Positions 1 to 19,700 of a stretch of 64,000 nt of DNA are shown piece after piece. The translations under genes and the position numbers were made by a program. Under the pieces are notes generated by a model. That model was not told where the DNA came from, ran no database searches, and worked only from the letters and a program-made list of their open reading frames with translations. The stretch's first letter is position 1. The number at the start of each line of letters is the position of its first letter. The DNA is taken from the NCBI RefSeq assembly GCF_000150275.1, contig NW_002060945.1, positions 8,515,650 to 8,579,649 of the forward strand. The letters are read 5' to 3'. Origin of the DNA: Trichoplax adhaerens. Taxonomy: Eukaryota > Placozoa > Uniplacotomia > Trichoplacea > Trichoplacidae.

Positions 1-550
1 TTGTTATTTTACGTAATATTATGCCAGGTTTTATCATCAGATGACATTAGCGGCAACTGTACCGTAGTTAATATGAATAGTTTATACCAAAAGGAGATTT
101 CCAATTCCTTTCTTCTCTTGTTTTGCTGTCCTTAATACTTAATGTGGTGACCCATTGGCCAAATACACTTTACTGGACTTTACATGACTGATTCGTACTT
201 CATTGAACAACTATGTACTGTACTAAGCCAATATAAATGTAAAGTTAAAGAGTATCCTTATAAATACATTCCAAGTGTAATGAATCACAGAGTGGCGAAC
301 TTTGGATTTCTCTACAAACTCCGTGGTGTAGACCATAGATGAGACACTCCGAAAATTGAATTAAAAAGAGATAGGAAATAAAATCAAGATAAGGTATCAT
401 TATAAATCGCCAAGCTCTCTCTTCCTATATTATAATTAATTGTAGTCTCGAAACATGCTGGCCAGATACATCTTGTTTATACAGTGAACTACTTAGAGGA
501 ATCACTTACCAACCAAATCTATTTCTCTCTATCGGATAATCTGAATGTAA

Positions 551-740
551 AAGTACATGTGAACCGTTTCATCTTGCTAGCCATAATCAACACTTACTTT
601 CTTAAGATATACAGTACAGTTCTCCACTGCATACTATCACTGTATTCCCTAACACATGACTACTGTAATTAGCTGAAATCATTACAGCAATCATTCGTCA
701 TACTCCCAGATTACTTTCTGTGTAAGACACATCATGGGCT
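551..740 (+). repeat. Diverged local repeat, copy A
   Basis: This shares an ordered series of short matches with about 1160-1360, for example TACATGTGA, CTAGCCATAATC, the pair CATACTATCACT/CATATTATCACT, ACTACTGT and GATTACTTTCT. A third, partial copy lies at about 1484-1570. The copies are diverged. The MITE at 1059-1160 sits at the left edge of copy B, inside the TA of the shared TACATGTGA. Confidence 0.5.
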
Positions 741-1058
741 AGGTTTAGAACTAAGTTTATTTCAGAGCTGGCTACAGCTTTCACATTAATAACAACGATC
801 CATATAGTAACGTGAACGATAAGAAGCGACATCCATTACGCAACATGAATACGATACGTATTAAAAATAAAAAATAATGAATTAATTTAACGCCATTTAT
901 TAACCAGGAACAGGAATACGGACGACATAATCATTTGTCTTGTCTCGAGTCCCTATCCATAAAAAAGTTCATTATGTGAATGTACCTTTAGAGATAACAT
1001 AAATACCTTAAATACTATCTACACAGGGCATATTTGTAGAAGTTCATGATCCATAGTA

Positions 1059-1160
1059 CAGCGCGTCCGGAAAGTCTGGACACATTTTATATGGCTTTGT
1101 ATGAAAAATGTGTCCAGATTTTTTTACAGTCTTTTTTCTCCAGACTTTCCGGACGCCCTG
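1059..1160. mobile_element. 102-bp MITE with mariner-like TA target duplication
   Basis: The element begins CAGCGCGTCCGGAAAGTCTG and ends with the matching inverted end CAGACTTTCCGGACGCCCTG. TA lies immediately outside each end (1057-1058 and 1161-1162). The left arm continues with GACACATTTT, whose complement AAAATGTGTC is also present in the right half, offset by an extra run of about 20 bases. The whole element can therefore fold into a bulged hairpin. Size, TIRs starting CAG and TA duplication fit a non-autonomous Tc1/mariner-type element. No transposase is present, and the family name is not known to me. Confidence 0.8.
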
Positions 1161-1360
1161 TACATGTGAGCTATTTTATCCTACTAGCCATAATCCATCA
1201 ATAGTTTACTTTATTAAGGTTAAGACCTACAATTCTATGTTGCATATTATCACTATATTGTCTTAAACAACACATAACTACTGTGACTAATTGGATGGAA
1301 TCACTACAGTAATAATAATTAATAATGCTCCACGATTACTTTCTAAATAGAAATGAATCA
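1160..1360 (+). repeat. Diverged local repeat, copy B
   Basis: Second copy of the repeat at 551-740. Its 3' half (AATAATGCTCCACGATTACT and the bases after it) recurs again at about 1492-1570 with few changes, giving a third partial copy. Confidence 0.5.
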
Positions 1361-1972
1361 TCACGTTATCGAGGTGAGAAATGAGTCAGTAAATAGTTAC
1401 GGCTACGGCTATAACAGCAATCCGCATGCAATTCAAAATTTGAGTCGTTAAAATAACACATAGTACATTCATCCACTTCTAGAAATGATCGAATAATAAT
1501 TAATAATGCTCCAAGATCACTTTCTAAATAGAAATTGATCATCATAAATACTAGGCGAGAAAATGAGTTGATGAGGAGTGGCGAAGCTTAACATACTATA
1601 GTTACAACAATAACAGCAATCAGTATGCGCAAGGATCCCTCAAATAAGCCCTAGCTTAAAAGTCAATCCAGAACAGTATGAACACATGTTGCAATGTTAC
1701 GTAATGAATTGTGGCTACCCTGCCAGGCGTAGTAGACAGCATCAAATTTTAATGGATGATTTTAGAATAAATAAATCAACTATGGCTGCGGTAGCCATGG
1801 CGGTGTCTAATCACTGCAAGCTGGTGGCCAGTCTAACCTCGACGTAGTAGACTGTATCAAACTCTTCTTCGTAACCTATAATAATCGCTATGGATAAAAA
1901 TTATAATCTGTCAGCGTACTTGATCCGTCGCTAGGCTTGAAAATGCAAAATAAAAGCATTGAAAGGGAGCAT

Positions 1973-1984
1973 CGCGCATGCGTT
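1973..1984. promoter_or_regulatory. NRF1-like palindromic promoter motif before EPRS1
   Basis: CGCGCATGCGTT lies 19 bases before the EPRS1 start codon in an otherwise AT-rich flank. It matches the core of the GCGCATGCGC site bound by NRF1 in animal housekeeping promoters. The sequence match is direct; use by the host is inferred. Confidence 0.4.
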
Positions 1985-2002
1985 CAGGCTACCACTTTCA
2001 TC

Positions 2003-10209
<8,207 letters not shown>

Positions 10210-11063
10210 TTGATAAAAATCTACAGCTTACAGTCAGGGCTAAGATTATTATGGTAATTAATAATTATGTAATCGCACCACCTATCTTCAATTCACCTGA
10301 GGGCGATAACTGCATAACAATGTACTGTAACTCTTGACAACAAATTATTCATTTATAAATTGCTAAATAATTCATATTTTACTCATGTCAAGTGGTACAT
10401 TTTTAATTATGTTTTGGATATCGGCTTATCCGGTACCTAATCGAATGGCTAATAAAGTAATTTAAAAAATTTAATTTCACTAAGATAATTTATATGTATT
10501 ATATATAATCTAAACTTATAATCAACGGTATATCAGTACAAACGCCAACCTTAACATTAATACCGATAAGTTATATGTGGTTGCATTGCATACATACGCG
10601 TATATTACTGTACACTCTAGCCTGAGAACCGATTGTGCGAAAGCGGAAATAATTATTACTGCACCAGTTGAACCGCTTGCTCCCGCAATCCTTTAGTGAA
10701 ACTAACGTCTGCACTAATTATATATACTCTCTCTATATAAACTGTATATTGTACTGTATATGTACAGTACCTGACAGTCTCCGCTGTAAACACAAGTATT
10801 TACTCGCAGGTTCGGTTTCATATACGTTTTCTGGATCATTTCATGAGCATTAACTCTAAACCCGAGCTACATACAGTAACAAACATAATCTTTTATTCCT
10901 TTATACAGTATAAATGCAGAAGGTACATTTCGAGATAACTAAAGCGAGTTGTTCTAAGTGATTTAACTTTCAAATCAGTGTAAACATATCTTACAGAATA
11001 TGATAAATTTCGAATACTGTAGTCTATTTGTCCTTATTGTATAAGACATAAAGTTTTGCATCA
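10210..11063. other. Intergenic spacer between convergent EPRS1 and BARD1
   Basis: AT-rich spacer holding the 3' regions of both genes. No exon is visible. Short ACTGTAC-type repeats occur at about 10740-10775. Confidence 0.6.
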
Positions 11064-13632
11064 CTAATTGTCCTGAAGTTTAAGAAGCTTAAAACATGAT
11101 ATACAATTCATTATCCATTGAAATGTCACATAGTTGAAACTATGGCGTCGTACGATATGTTTCGTGCATTTCGGATCATAGACTATAAAACTACTAGATG
11201 GAAATATTTCTTCACTATGATATAATCGGCAATTGCTAGTAGATTCTTTTTCAGGACGTCGCGATAGCACTGTACCCTCCCCGCGTTGTACTAATTCAAT
11301 TAATTCTTCTTTACTTGGAGCAGGAGGCTTAAATTCGTTCATAAAATAAAACTTGCATTCATGAAATAGCCCTGGTAACTAAATTAATAAACGTAACGAT
11401 ACAATATGGGATCAATAAATACAATATTTGTTAAATATCTTCATAAATTAAATTCAACAAATATAGAAATATGCTAAAATTTATTTATAAATGAGTTATA
11501 AAACCTTTAAACCACGATTTTCTCTAGCCCTTTTAGGAGTCACCATATCAGGTACGTCTTTGGACCCTTTCAATTCGTAATCCATTTCATTCGCTGGGTA
11601 CCCAAGCTTTAAGCTCTGTCTTGCCCCTAATAGTTCACCAAGCAGTATAATTTTAAATTGCTTTCCAGCATGTAACTTACAATAAAATGATAGCATGCAA
11701 ATAGACATACAGCCAATATCCACAATCCATTTTCCAGCTAGAACGGCATTGAGATACTTTAAAGTTCTAGGGCAACAGCTATTTTCATCAGCAACGACGA
11801 TGACATGTGTTACTAGAATGTTCAAATTTTAAAGCTTTTTAAGAAGTGAAAGACGATTTAGCGCTATCTATAGTCTAAAATCATAAGATGTAAAAACATT
11901 ACTGTCGTTGGAGAACGTCATTAACGTCTTGAAATTCAGATCACGAATGCACTTATCAAGTAAATCCTGAATCAAGAGAGAACACAGTATAGTGAATAGT
12001 ATTGTAAGTAAAGTACGCCGGCAAATACTATCAAGAAGTTACTTTGTCATCTTTTTTCTTTAACCCACTTGGCAAGAGAACAATTTGAGGACTACGATGA
12101 CTCTATAATTAAGATGTCAATTCAATTATAAAGTATTAGTAACCACAGAAGTGTTCAATTAATGAGAATATCATTCAATTGTTGTTATACCGGCATCGAA
12201 GCTACATCTACTGCTGAAGTATTGAGCTTCAATTGAATTGATCGATCATTAACTGGGCTATGTTGATCGTCGCTCTCCTCGCCATTGCATGTCAATACGT
12301 CCAACAATCTAGCATTACTTGTACAGTCAGCAGGCGTTAACCCTTGACTATTCCTAAAATTTGTGAATATGTCACGTACGCACGTATATTGATGAGAATG
12401 ATTGCTTTATCAACTGTTAAGAAATTATTGGCGTCAACATTTCTCGTTAACTGAACAGTGTTAATTATCTATTGTACAATTACGGAATGATTATCTAGAA
12501 ATTAGACCATTTATCTGATTTAGCTTACTTAATTGTTTTATCTGCTCCATGGCGTAATAAGGATTGCACAATCTCCATATGATTGTTGTAAACAGCATCA
12601 TGTAATGGCGTCACGTTATCCATACCAAGTATATTCACATCACAGCCACTAGCTAATAATATATTAACTGCCTGTAATTGGCCATAATTGCAAGCCTCAT
12701 GCTGTAATATAATTATACACAATAAAGTTATAAAGTAAGGACAGATCTAATTTATAAATCTCTACCATCCACTTAAGGATTTTTAAAATTAATTATTGCT
12801 TACCAATGGGCTCCATCCAGCAAAATCTTTAACATTTGGATCTACACCTTGTATTAATAGGCTCTTGATCTTTTCTTCGTCTCCCTACAACATAGTTCGC
12901 ACGCTTCAATAAAGTCTTATATTTTTAAAATATTATTAATAACTTATTTTTCTTACTTTGATAGCAGCTAAATGTAGTTGTGTTTCGCCCTTGTTATTTC
13001 TTTTCACTTTTACTTTTTTATCGACGGCTGATACTTTACTACTCTTACTACTCTTTTCAGTCTTTTTATTCTTGACAACCAGATCGATTTGATCGTCATG
13101 CGAGGATTCTACCTTCCTTTTCCGTTGTGATACATTTTTTTCAGTTTTTTTCTCATCTGATTTATCATATAGTCAACAGTGTTATATGAAAAATTTTATG
13201 TATTTACAATTTAATGATTTACCATTATAATTATTCTTATAGACTATGCAGTCAGTACGAGATTAGGCACTACTTTATTTGATTGCAAAAGAATAGATGA
13301 TCCGATTTTCGTTAATGACATTTATACGCGTATAATTTATAATTTATATTACTAGTCTATTAATCAGCTAATTTGTGTCTATAGGCAATTTATAACTATT
13401 TTTAATATTTCATATTTAGTATCTTAGGATTAGGATTAACTATTATTGAAATTGTAATATATTCAAGTATTTTTTTTACTTACCATTAGTACTAGTGGGT
13501 ATTACTTTGGTCGTTAACGATTTTAACTTTTCTAATGTACCGATAGCGCCTTCTAATTGACGATCGACTTTAATGTCTTTAGAGTAAAAGAATGCATTGC
13601 ATCGTGCACAACGAGAGCCAGTAAAGCAACGA
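11064..13632 (-). CDS. BARD1: BARD1-like protein: RING remnant, ankyrin repeats, tandem BRCT (5' end not found)
   Basis: BARD1 pairs with BRCA1 as a nuclear ubiquitin ligase in DNA repair. Minus-strand exons in coding order: 13632-13484, about 13156-12957, 12884-12804, 12701-12529, 12353-12191, 12102-12043, 11966-11903, 11812-11711, 11626-11513 and 11371-11064. The first visible exon gives the end of a RING (CARCNAFFYSKDIKVDRQLE), matching the human stretch CPVC...DLKINRQL. Ankyrin repeats follow (GETQLHLAAIK, DPNVKDFAGWSPL, HEACNYGQLQAVNILLASG, VTPLHDA). The tandem BRCT includes LLPSGL, THVIVV, GKWIVDIGW and CKFYFMNEFK, and ends WIMNCISCFKLLKLQDN. Phases agree from 12884 onward. The exons encoding the first half of the RING and the start codon were not found between 13633 and 14700. 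Confidence 0.88.
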
Positions 13633-16600
13633 CTATTTGAAGAAAGCCCAGAAGAGTATAAGAATCATTGTTGAATATTATGATATATCCAATAACGTGA
13701 TTAGAATTAAAATGCAAAATTGTAGGTAGTCCGATAGAAGATAAGAATACCATGATTTCACAAATGTAAGGATTTAATTTAATTTAAAGTAAAAGTACCC
13801 AATTTCAAGACTCACATATCTAATAATTTAATAATTGTAAGATTGTCAACATTGAGGTAGATGATACTGACCATCATTTTAATTTTATGCTATAAAATGG
13901 TTTAAAAGAAAAGCTTTGAGGCTTCAAGTTGTATTTTAGCCTCAAATAAATAGGCGTATTTAGTAATGTATTATCTCATGTTCCATGTAAGTGATAATTA
14001 ATTATTAGTTAGATGGAACATTAGATAATATCCTGTCAATCAGTAATGATTTCAAACATGACTATTAGCGCACATTTAACAGCTTAAGTTAGGCTATGGA
14101 TTACTAGAAGAAGACCTAGTTACTGTAGGAATGTAGGGTCTTCTTCCGCGTAGTTCGTGGTTAGGGTAACTCTTACTTAGTGTGCAATGATTTCAAGCAT
14201 CACTATATTGTCATAGAAGCTATAATATTACAAGTATCATCAAGTTTTCCCTTTCCTTTACGCTAATACCAGCTTAATTTAAAGTTAAGTCCTACTATGT
14301 AAGCAAGTTTTCTTTGGTAATATTGTTCTGTCCAGCTTGCGTTCTACAGAGGCTCCATTGAAAGTCGATGCGTACAGCATATAGTATGCACATATTGCAA
14401 TAATGTACAGTACTCATGTACTGTCTATCTTACTATACAATATTGGAAGAAGTATCCTATTTTACTTTTTATTTTACTTGCTATTTTCAATGCCTGTGAA
14501 TTGTTTACAGTGTACTAATACGCACAACACCGCCTTAATCATATACGCTTGTTTTATGCTGTTTTATACAAGAAAAGGCAATTTCTATCGACCTTACCTA
14601 CAGAAAAAGTGGCCACATTCTGCAGCTACCGAAGGCTTTGTCATTAATTTTTTACTATGAGATACAAAATGAATAAAACAACAACATTCAATAGCCAATC
14701 TTACCAACTCAAATTACCTCTTACCAGAAAAGACCTCTTCTAACGCAACCTACCAGACACAACAGGATAGAGCATCACTTAATCTACTTAAAGCCTGAAT
14801 TGTTTTCGGCCACGGGGACTCGACGGCCATTTTGTTGAAATTTTTTATTTCTTGGTAGTTCAGTGAATTTCAATGAAAGCTGTCAAAATGAAGGACGAGG
14901 CGACAACTTGCAAGTGGCGTCAAGCTACACTACAAAACAATTGTTAAAAATCGCGCCACGCTTTCTGATACGCCGTCACGTTTACTGATACTGTACAGTG
15001 TACAGTATCAGTAAACTCTTACAGTACGGTACTGTAATGATACTGTACTGTACTGTAAAGGGTAGTCCGATCCGGGACCGGACTAGTCCTGTCTTAGTTA
15101 ACAAGTCCATAGCAAGATGGAAATTCTAGGTGGAGGCAAAATGCCTCTAAGCTTCGTAGTTCGCAGAACAATTTTAAGGACTAATATCGGAAATACCTGA
15201 AAAGACAATTCGAAAATACAGTAGTATGAAAAGTAGTCTGCACTGAATAACGATAATATAACACAGTGAAGCAAAACACGATTCTGTATCGCTTACGGAA
15301 GTAGCACTACACTAGTGAATTCAAGTGGATAGTAGTTAACAGTAATCAACATTGCCCATATACGAGTAGTCTACACTGACGAATTTTGAGCGAGCAAAGT
15401 TTTTCACCAAATGCGGAACACGAGTACATACTGTATCAGATCTCTCATACAGTTAGAGTGTTAATTTAATTCACTATATTTTGCTCTGTATAGAGTCAAG
15501 GCTTAACACTTTTGTTAATTCTGATACTGTTGAAGTACTGTACAGTAATCTACTACTTTTGACTAACTTGAAAAGAAGCCGGCTTGAAACACTTGGAAGG
15601 AGTTGTCATCTTGTGTGATTGGATAACTTATCCAAACCTATTTTATCTTAGCCTTAGCCCTTACTAATAAAATGAATCGTGAAAAAGGACTACTGTTGTA
15701 GTATTTTTTAGTCGTCGTGCTGCAATTGTACTCAGGGTAACACAAGTATGCATATCAACACATGAGATTGAAAATGAATTTTTATTGAGACGGCTCACGC
15801 ATTATTATGTGAAGTACAATCTACGCTAAACCCTCTCGCTGCATGATCGCGAGATAGTATACCCTATTGCAATACGACAGATTCCCAAGTAGACGAAATC
15901 TACAACACGATACTTTAATAAAGTATTAGTATACAAAGTAATTGCAGATTCAATCCACGTACAGATGTTGAAATCATAAAATTTCAAAATCCGTTTATCT
16001 AAATCATCCTAATACAGGAGGACTAAAATAGCAACAATTAAACAATGTTTTATGTATCGAACTGGATAGCTGAATAGCATTATTAATTTCGGAAAAGAAT
16101 ATTCACCAGCAACCTCAATAACCAATGGGTTAATCAATGTTTAAACGGAAGGTACAATCAGTGTCAATTCAAAGTACACATTGCTAAATACGTTTAAAGC
16201 TCATAACAGAATGATAATCAAATATTGACTAATAGAATCCAATAACTTAGTATATCACTGAAATCAGTGCAAGGTGAAAATATTACAGATAACTACATAA
16301 GATTTGGATAATTTCAAAAAGTTATTCCACAAAAAAACATTTAATTTTGATACATTATAAACAATTTGATATATAGCAACAGTAGTATTTATAATAATAG
16401 TGTAGATATAGTCTACATCGTTTTTAAAAGTGTAGATCGAATGCTATATTCAACATACAATCGAATAAGGTAATCTTGCCAATTTAGAAAGAAATAGCAG
16501 GCCGAATAAATATACAGTACTAAGGTATAAAATTACCATTGCTGAAAGTAATGTCACATAGTGATAGACTATAGAAGTTAGTTTATTAATTATATTATCG

Positions 16601-16794
16601 AAGCCACACAATCACTACAATTTCTGTCACTCAGAAAAAAGTATTGCTAGTTAGCCAGTACCATATTCGCATTCAAAATTGGCATTTGGGGTAATTTTCG
16701 ATATAGACTGTAAATTTTGAATTATCATAAAAAATTACAGCCTATTTATTTTCGAGTTATATTCATTATATGTTTATTTTACAACTAAACCGAA
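13633..16794. other. Gene-poor interval between BARD1 and MED1
   Basis: No supported exon. It should contain the missing BARD1 5' exons if they are local. It also holds a 35-bp palindrome (14981-15015), scattered ACTGTAC repeats and, at about 14106-14148, GAAGAAGACC facing GGGTCTTCTTCC. Confidence 0.5.
14981..15015. repeat. 35-bp perfect palindrome of the ACTGTAC type
   Basis: Two 17-base arms, TTTACTGATACTGTACA and its exact reverse complement, surround a single central G. More ACTGTAC units follow to about 15060 (CTTACAGTACGGTACTG and ACTGTACTGTACTGTA). The sequence can form a cruciform or hairpin. Confidence 0.85.
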
Positions 16795-19700
16795 TTAGTT
16801 ATTTTCTTCCTCTTCTAATTCCTTATCTGGCTCACCAATTATCGAACCTATCTGAGCAAAGCTATCATCCATTTCCGGAGAATTATAACTCGCAAGCCCT
16901 AAAAGATTTTGCTCAGCTCCAGCAATCATTTCTTCATCAAGTTCAGTTTCATCCTCTCGAGATAAACCTAACAATTTACTAATCGTAGGGTCATTGATAC
17001 TGGGCAAACTAGATGGATCGTCACTTTTCTCCAAATTGACGGAACCACTCCCAGCAAGATCAGATATGGCACTTAATAGATCTGCCCCTTCCATTCCAGG
17101 ATCACTAGTTGCAACCATACTATCTTCAACAGAGGGTATAGATCCAGTAATAACTTCATCAATAGATGTTATCATTATATTGCCATCGCTATCCATCTCA
17201 CCAATACTTGCAGGATTGGGCAAGCGATCTATTTCATCACGATCGCTTTCCGGAATTGACACGTCATTAATGGGCTCAGAATTACTTTCAGCTGTAGTAT
17301 TACTCAAATCGACTGTTTGAAGATAAGTCGCTGGGTCTTTCGACAACGTCGAAGGAGAATCATGTACAGTGTTATGAACAAAAGCTTCTAACTCAGATAC
17401 CACTCTAGCATCAGCAGGCTCTTCAATAGCCGATGTCACAATATTTTCAACTACTGGTTCAGGTTCATGATTATTTTCATCTTCAGGTTTATCATTCATT
17501 TCTGACATTTTACTATATTCAGTCTCTCCAACAATTGGAGATTCCATGACATCAGTATCTTCAATAAACACCTTGGCAGGTGGTGTTTCAATTTCATTAT
17601 TATCATTACTAGCAGACTTTGTTTCTGTTACTGAGCCTGTACCAGCCTCAACTACGCGTACAGCCGATTCTTGTCCGAAATCGTTTACATTCGCTTCTGT
17701 TTAAAAAATAATAACGTTAAATATCAGTAGCATTATAACCGTTGCAAGCAGTAATAATGACTGGTATTGAAAAATTTTTACCTTCAATTTCACTATCATT
17801 ACGTTTACGTTTAGTAGGATTTTGTTCAACAGCATCGGTTAACTTCATTGATAAACTAGTAGTTGGTGAAAGAATATTAGAAAATTGCATAACTTGGTTT
17901 TCTGCATCGGTGCTTCCAGCTGAACTTGGAATCGCAATATCGTGACTGTCTCCCTGCTGATTCGCCGAATAACTGACGGATTTACGTAATATCGCCCTTA
18001 GCGTAACTGGTATGCTTAAGCAACTAAAGCATAGCAAAGCAAATTGTGGTAGCCTCCCATTAGTCCATATTTCGTATAAACATAATAGACAGATTACAAC
18101 ATACACTTATAGTATAAATTGTATAACAAACTAATATTCTTATCTTACGCCTGCAGTATTCTTGTAATATACTCGTCTGTACAGAATGATACATCTCCCG
18201 GACATACGCACGCACGCCCCGACACCGTTCCATTTTCGTTGACACTAATTTCAACTATAAAGAACAATTTTATGTACTTTTTCATGGAGATGAGGACATA
18301 TGCACAATTCATACTGCACAAAATCTTACCAGACATGAGAAAATCACTTAACGGATGCTGAAAAGTTAAACATAACAAATTGGGCGGGAAAGTAATGACT
18401 TCAAATGTTGTAATTCCTACTTCATCATCTATGTTTTAAAGAGATTACAATAATCCAGAGACTCACAATCAATTAAAAAGTATAATAATCAGATCGCGTA
18501 AATCATTTAACTATTTTTACCTCTGAGATCGTTCGGCTGTCCACATACGCAACTGCTAATTAATTCGTTGAAAACTATCTGTTGTCTTAATAGCTACACA
18601 CGAGTAAGAATCAAACAAGAAATTTTAAAGAACGTACTATAAATGCACTTTCATTCATTAATGTATATAATATTCTAAATCTGCACTACCGTAATAATAC
18701 GCGGAACTTGTTGAGGATTTAAAAAAGGGATTCTTTTGACGTTTAATGTTCCCAATGGTACTGAATCCAACGATTTACAGAAAACATACTTCTGCTTCTG
18801 ATCCGGTAATTTCTGAGTGACACAAAATATCAAGTTGAGATAAAGTAGTATGAAATATTTCCAAGAAGTTAACTACTTACAACAACAAAAGAGGAGTTTC
18901 GATTCCGATGAAAGCCATTTTTTGCTTTTTCCTCACGAAACTATGGTAAAGATGCAAAAGAATACAATTTATAATGCTGTAAAAATCGGATCTTATCATA
19001 AATACTAAATTATCAAACAGTCAGCATACGTTTGATGCAAGTAAATCTTCAATGGTAGCCGAGGACGAATTTATATAGACTTTGTCTATAAAAAAGTAAG
19101 CAAGTATTCATGAAGTATGGACAGGGTACGATAATTCATAGCGGCTATCATCGAATACCTTGTCCTTTCACAATCTTATAGATTTTTGCCATTATACTCG
19201 CATCCACAGGAATAAAGTCATCAAAGACTAAAACAAAACTCGCAGGTAATTCTGCACTGTTTTCGTTACATAATTTTTTGTAACTAAATTTAATAAGATA
19301 ATATTCGAAAAATTTTATTAAAAAAATCATCCATTGTATGGATACGGTTTCAAAATTAGATAAATAAGATGGAGCACCAACCTTGGTACGTCAGTAACCT
19401 GAGTTGGTAGAACAACTACAGGCAGCTTTGGTAATAAACACTTTTTCCCTTGTTCGATTAAAACGGAAGCTGAAAATCCGATTGCTCTACCTTTGATAAT
19501 TGCATCTATGATAATAGTAATCATTTTAGTTCAAATATCTGAATGATGTTAACACATGTACATTATATAGTGTGCCTATAAGAATCTGTATCTACCAATT
19601 ACCTTCTAAATTAATTTTTTCGCTAGTGTTATTATCGAACATATCTTTTGGAGAAATATAGAAGGTAAGCTTCATAGGTAGACCTACAAAACCGCAAAAT

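Larger units (their letters stand above)
1..1970. other. Gene-free, repeat-rich stretch upstream of EPRS1
   Basis: No convincing coding exon is visible. The stretch holds diverged copies of a local repeat (about 551-740, 1160-1360 and 1484-1570) and one MITE. A short motif at about 347-366 (GACACTCCGAAAATTGAATT) recurs in near-identical form at about 23700-23720, so some of this is dispersed repeat. The short open frame at 484-672 has no coding character. Confidence 0.6.

Noticed and set aside
14403-14660. 85-codon open frame on the plus strand
   Set aside because: No motif, no splice context, biased to I, Y, F and L as expected for chance frames in AT-rich DNA.
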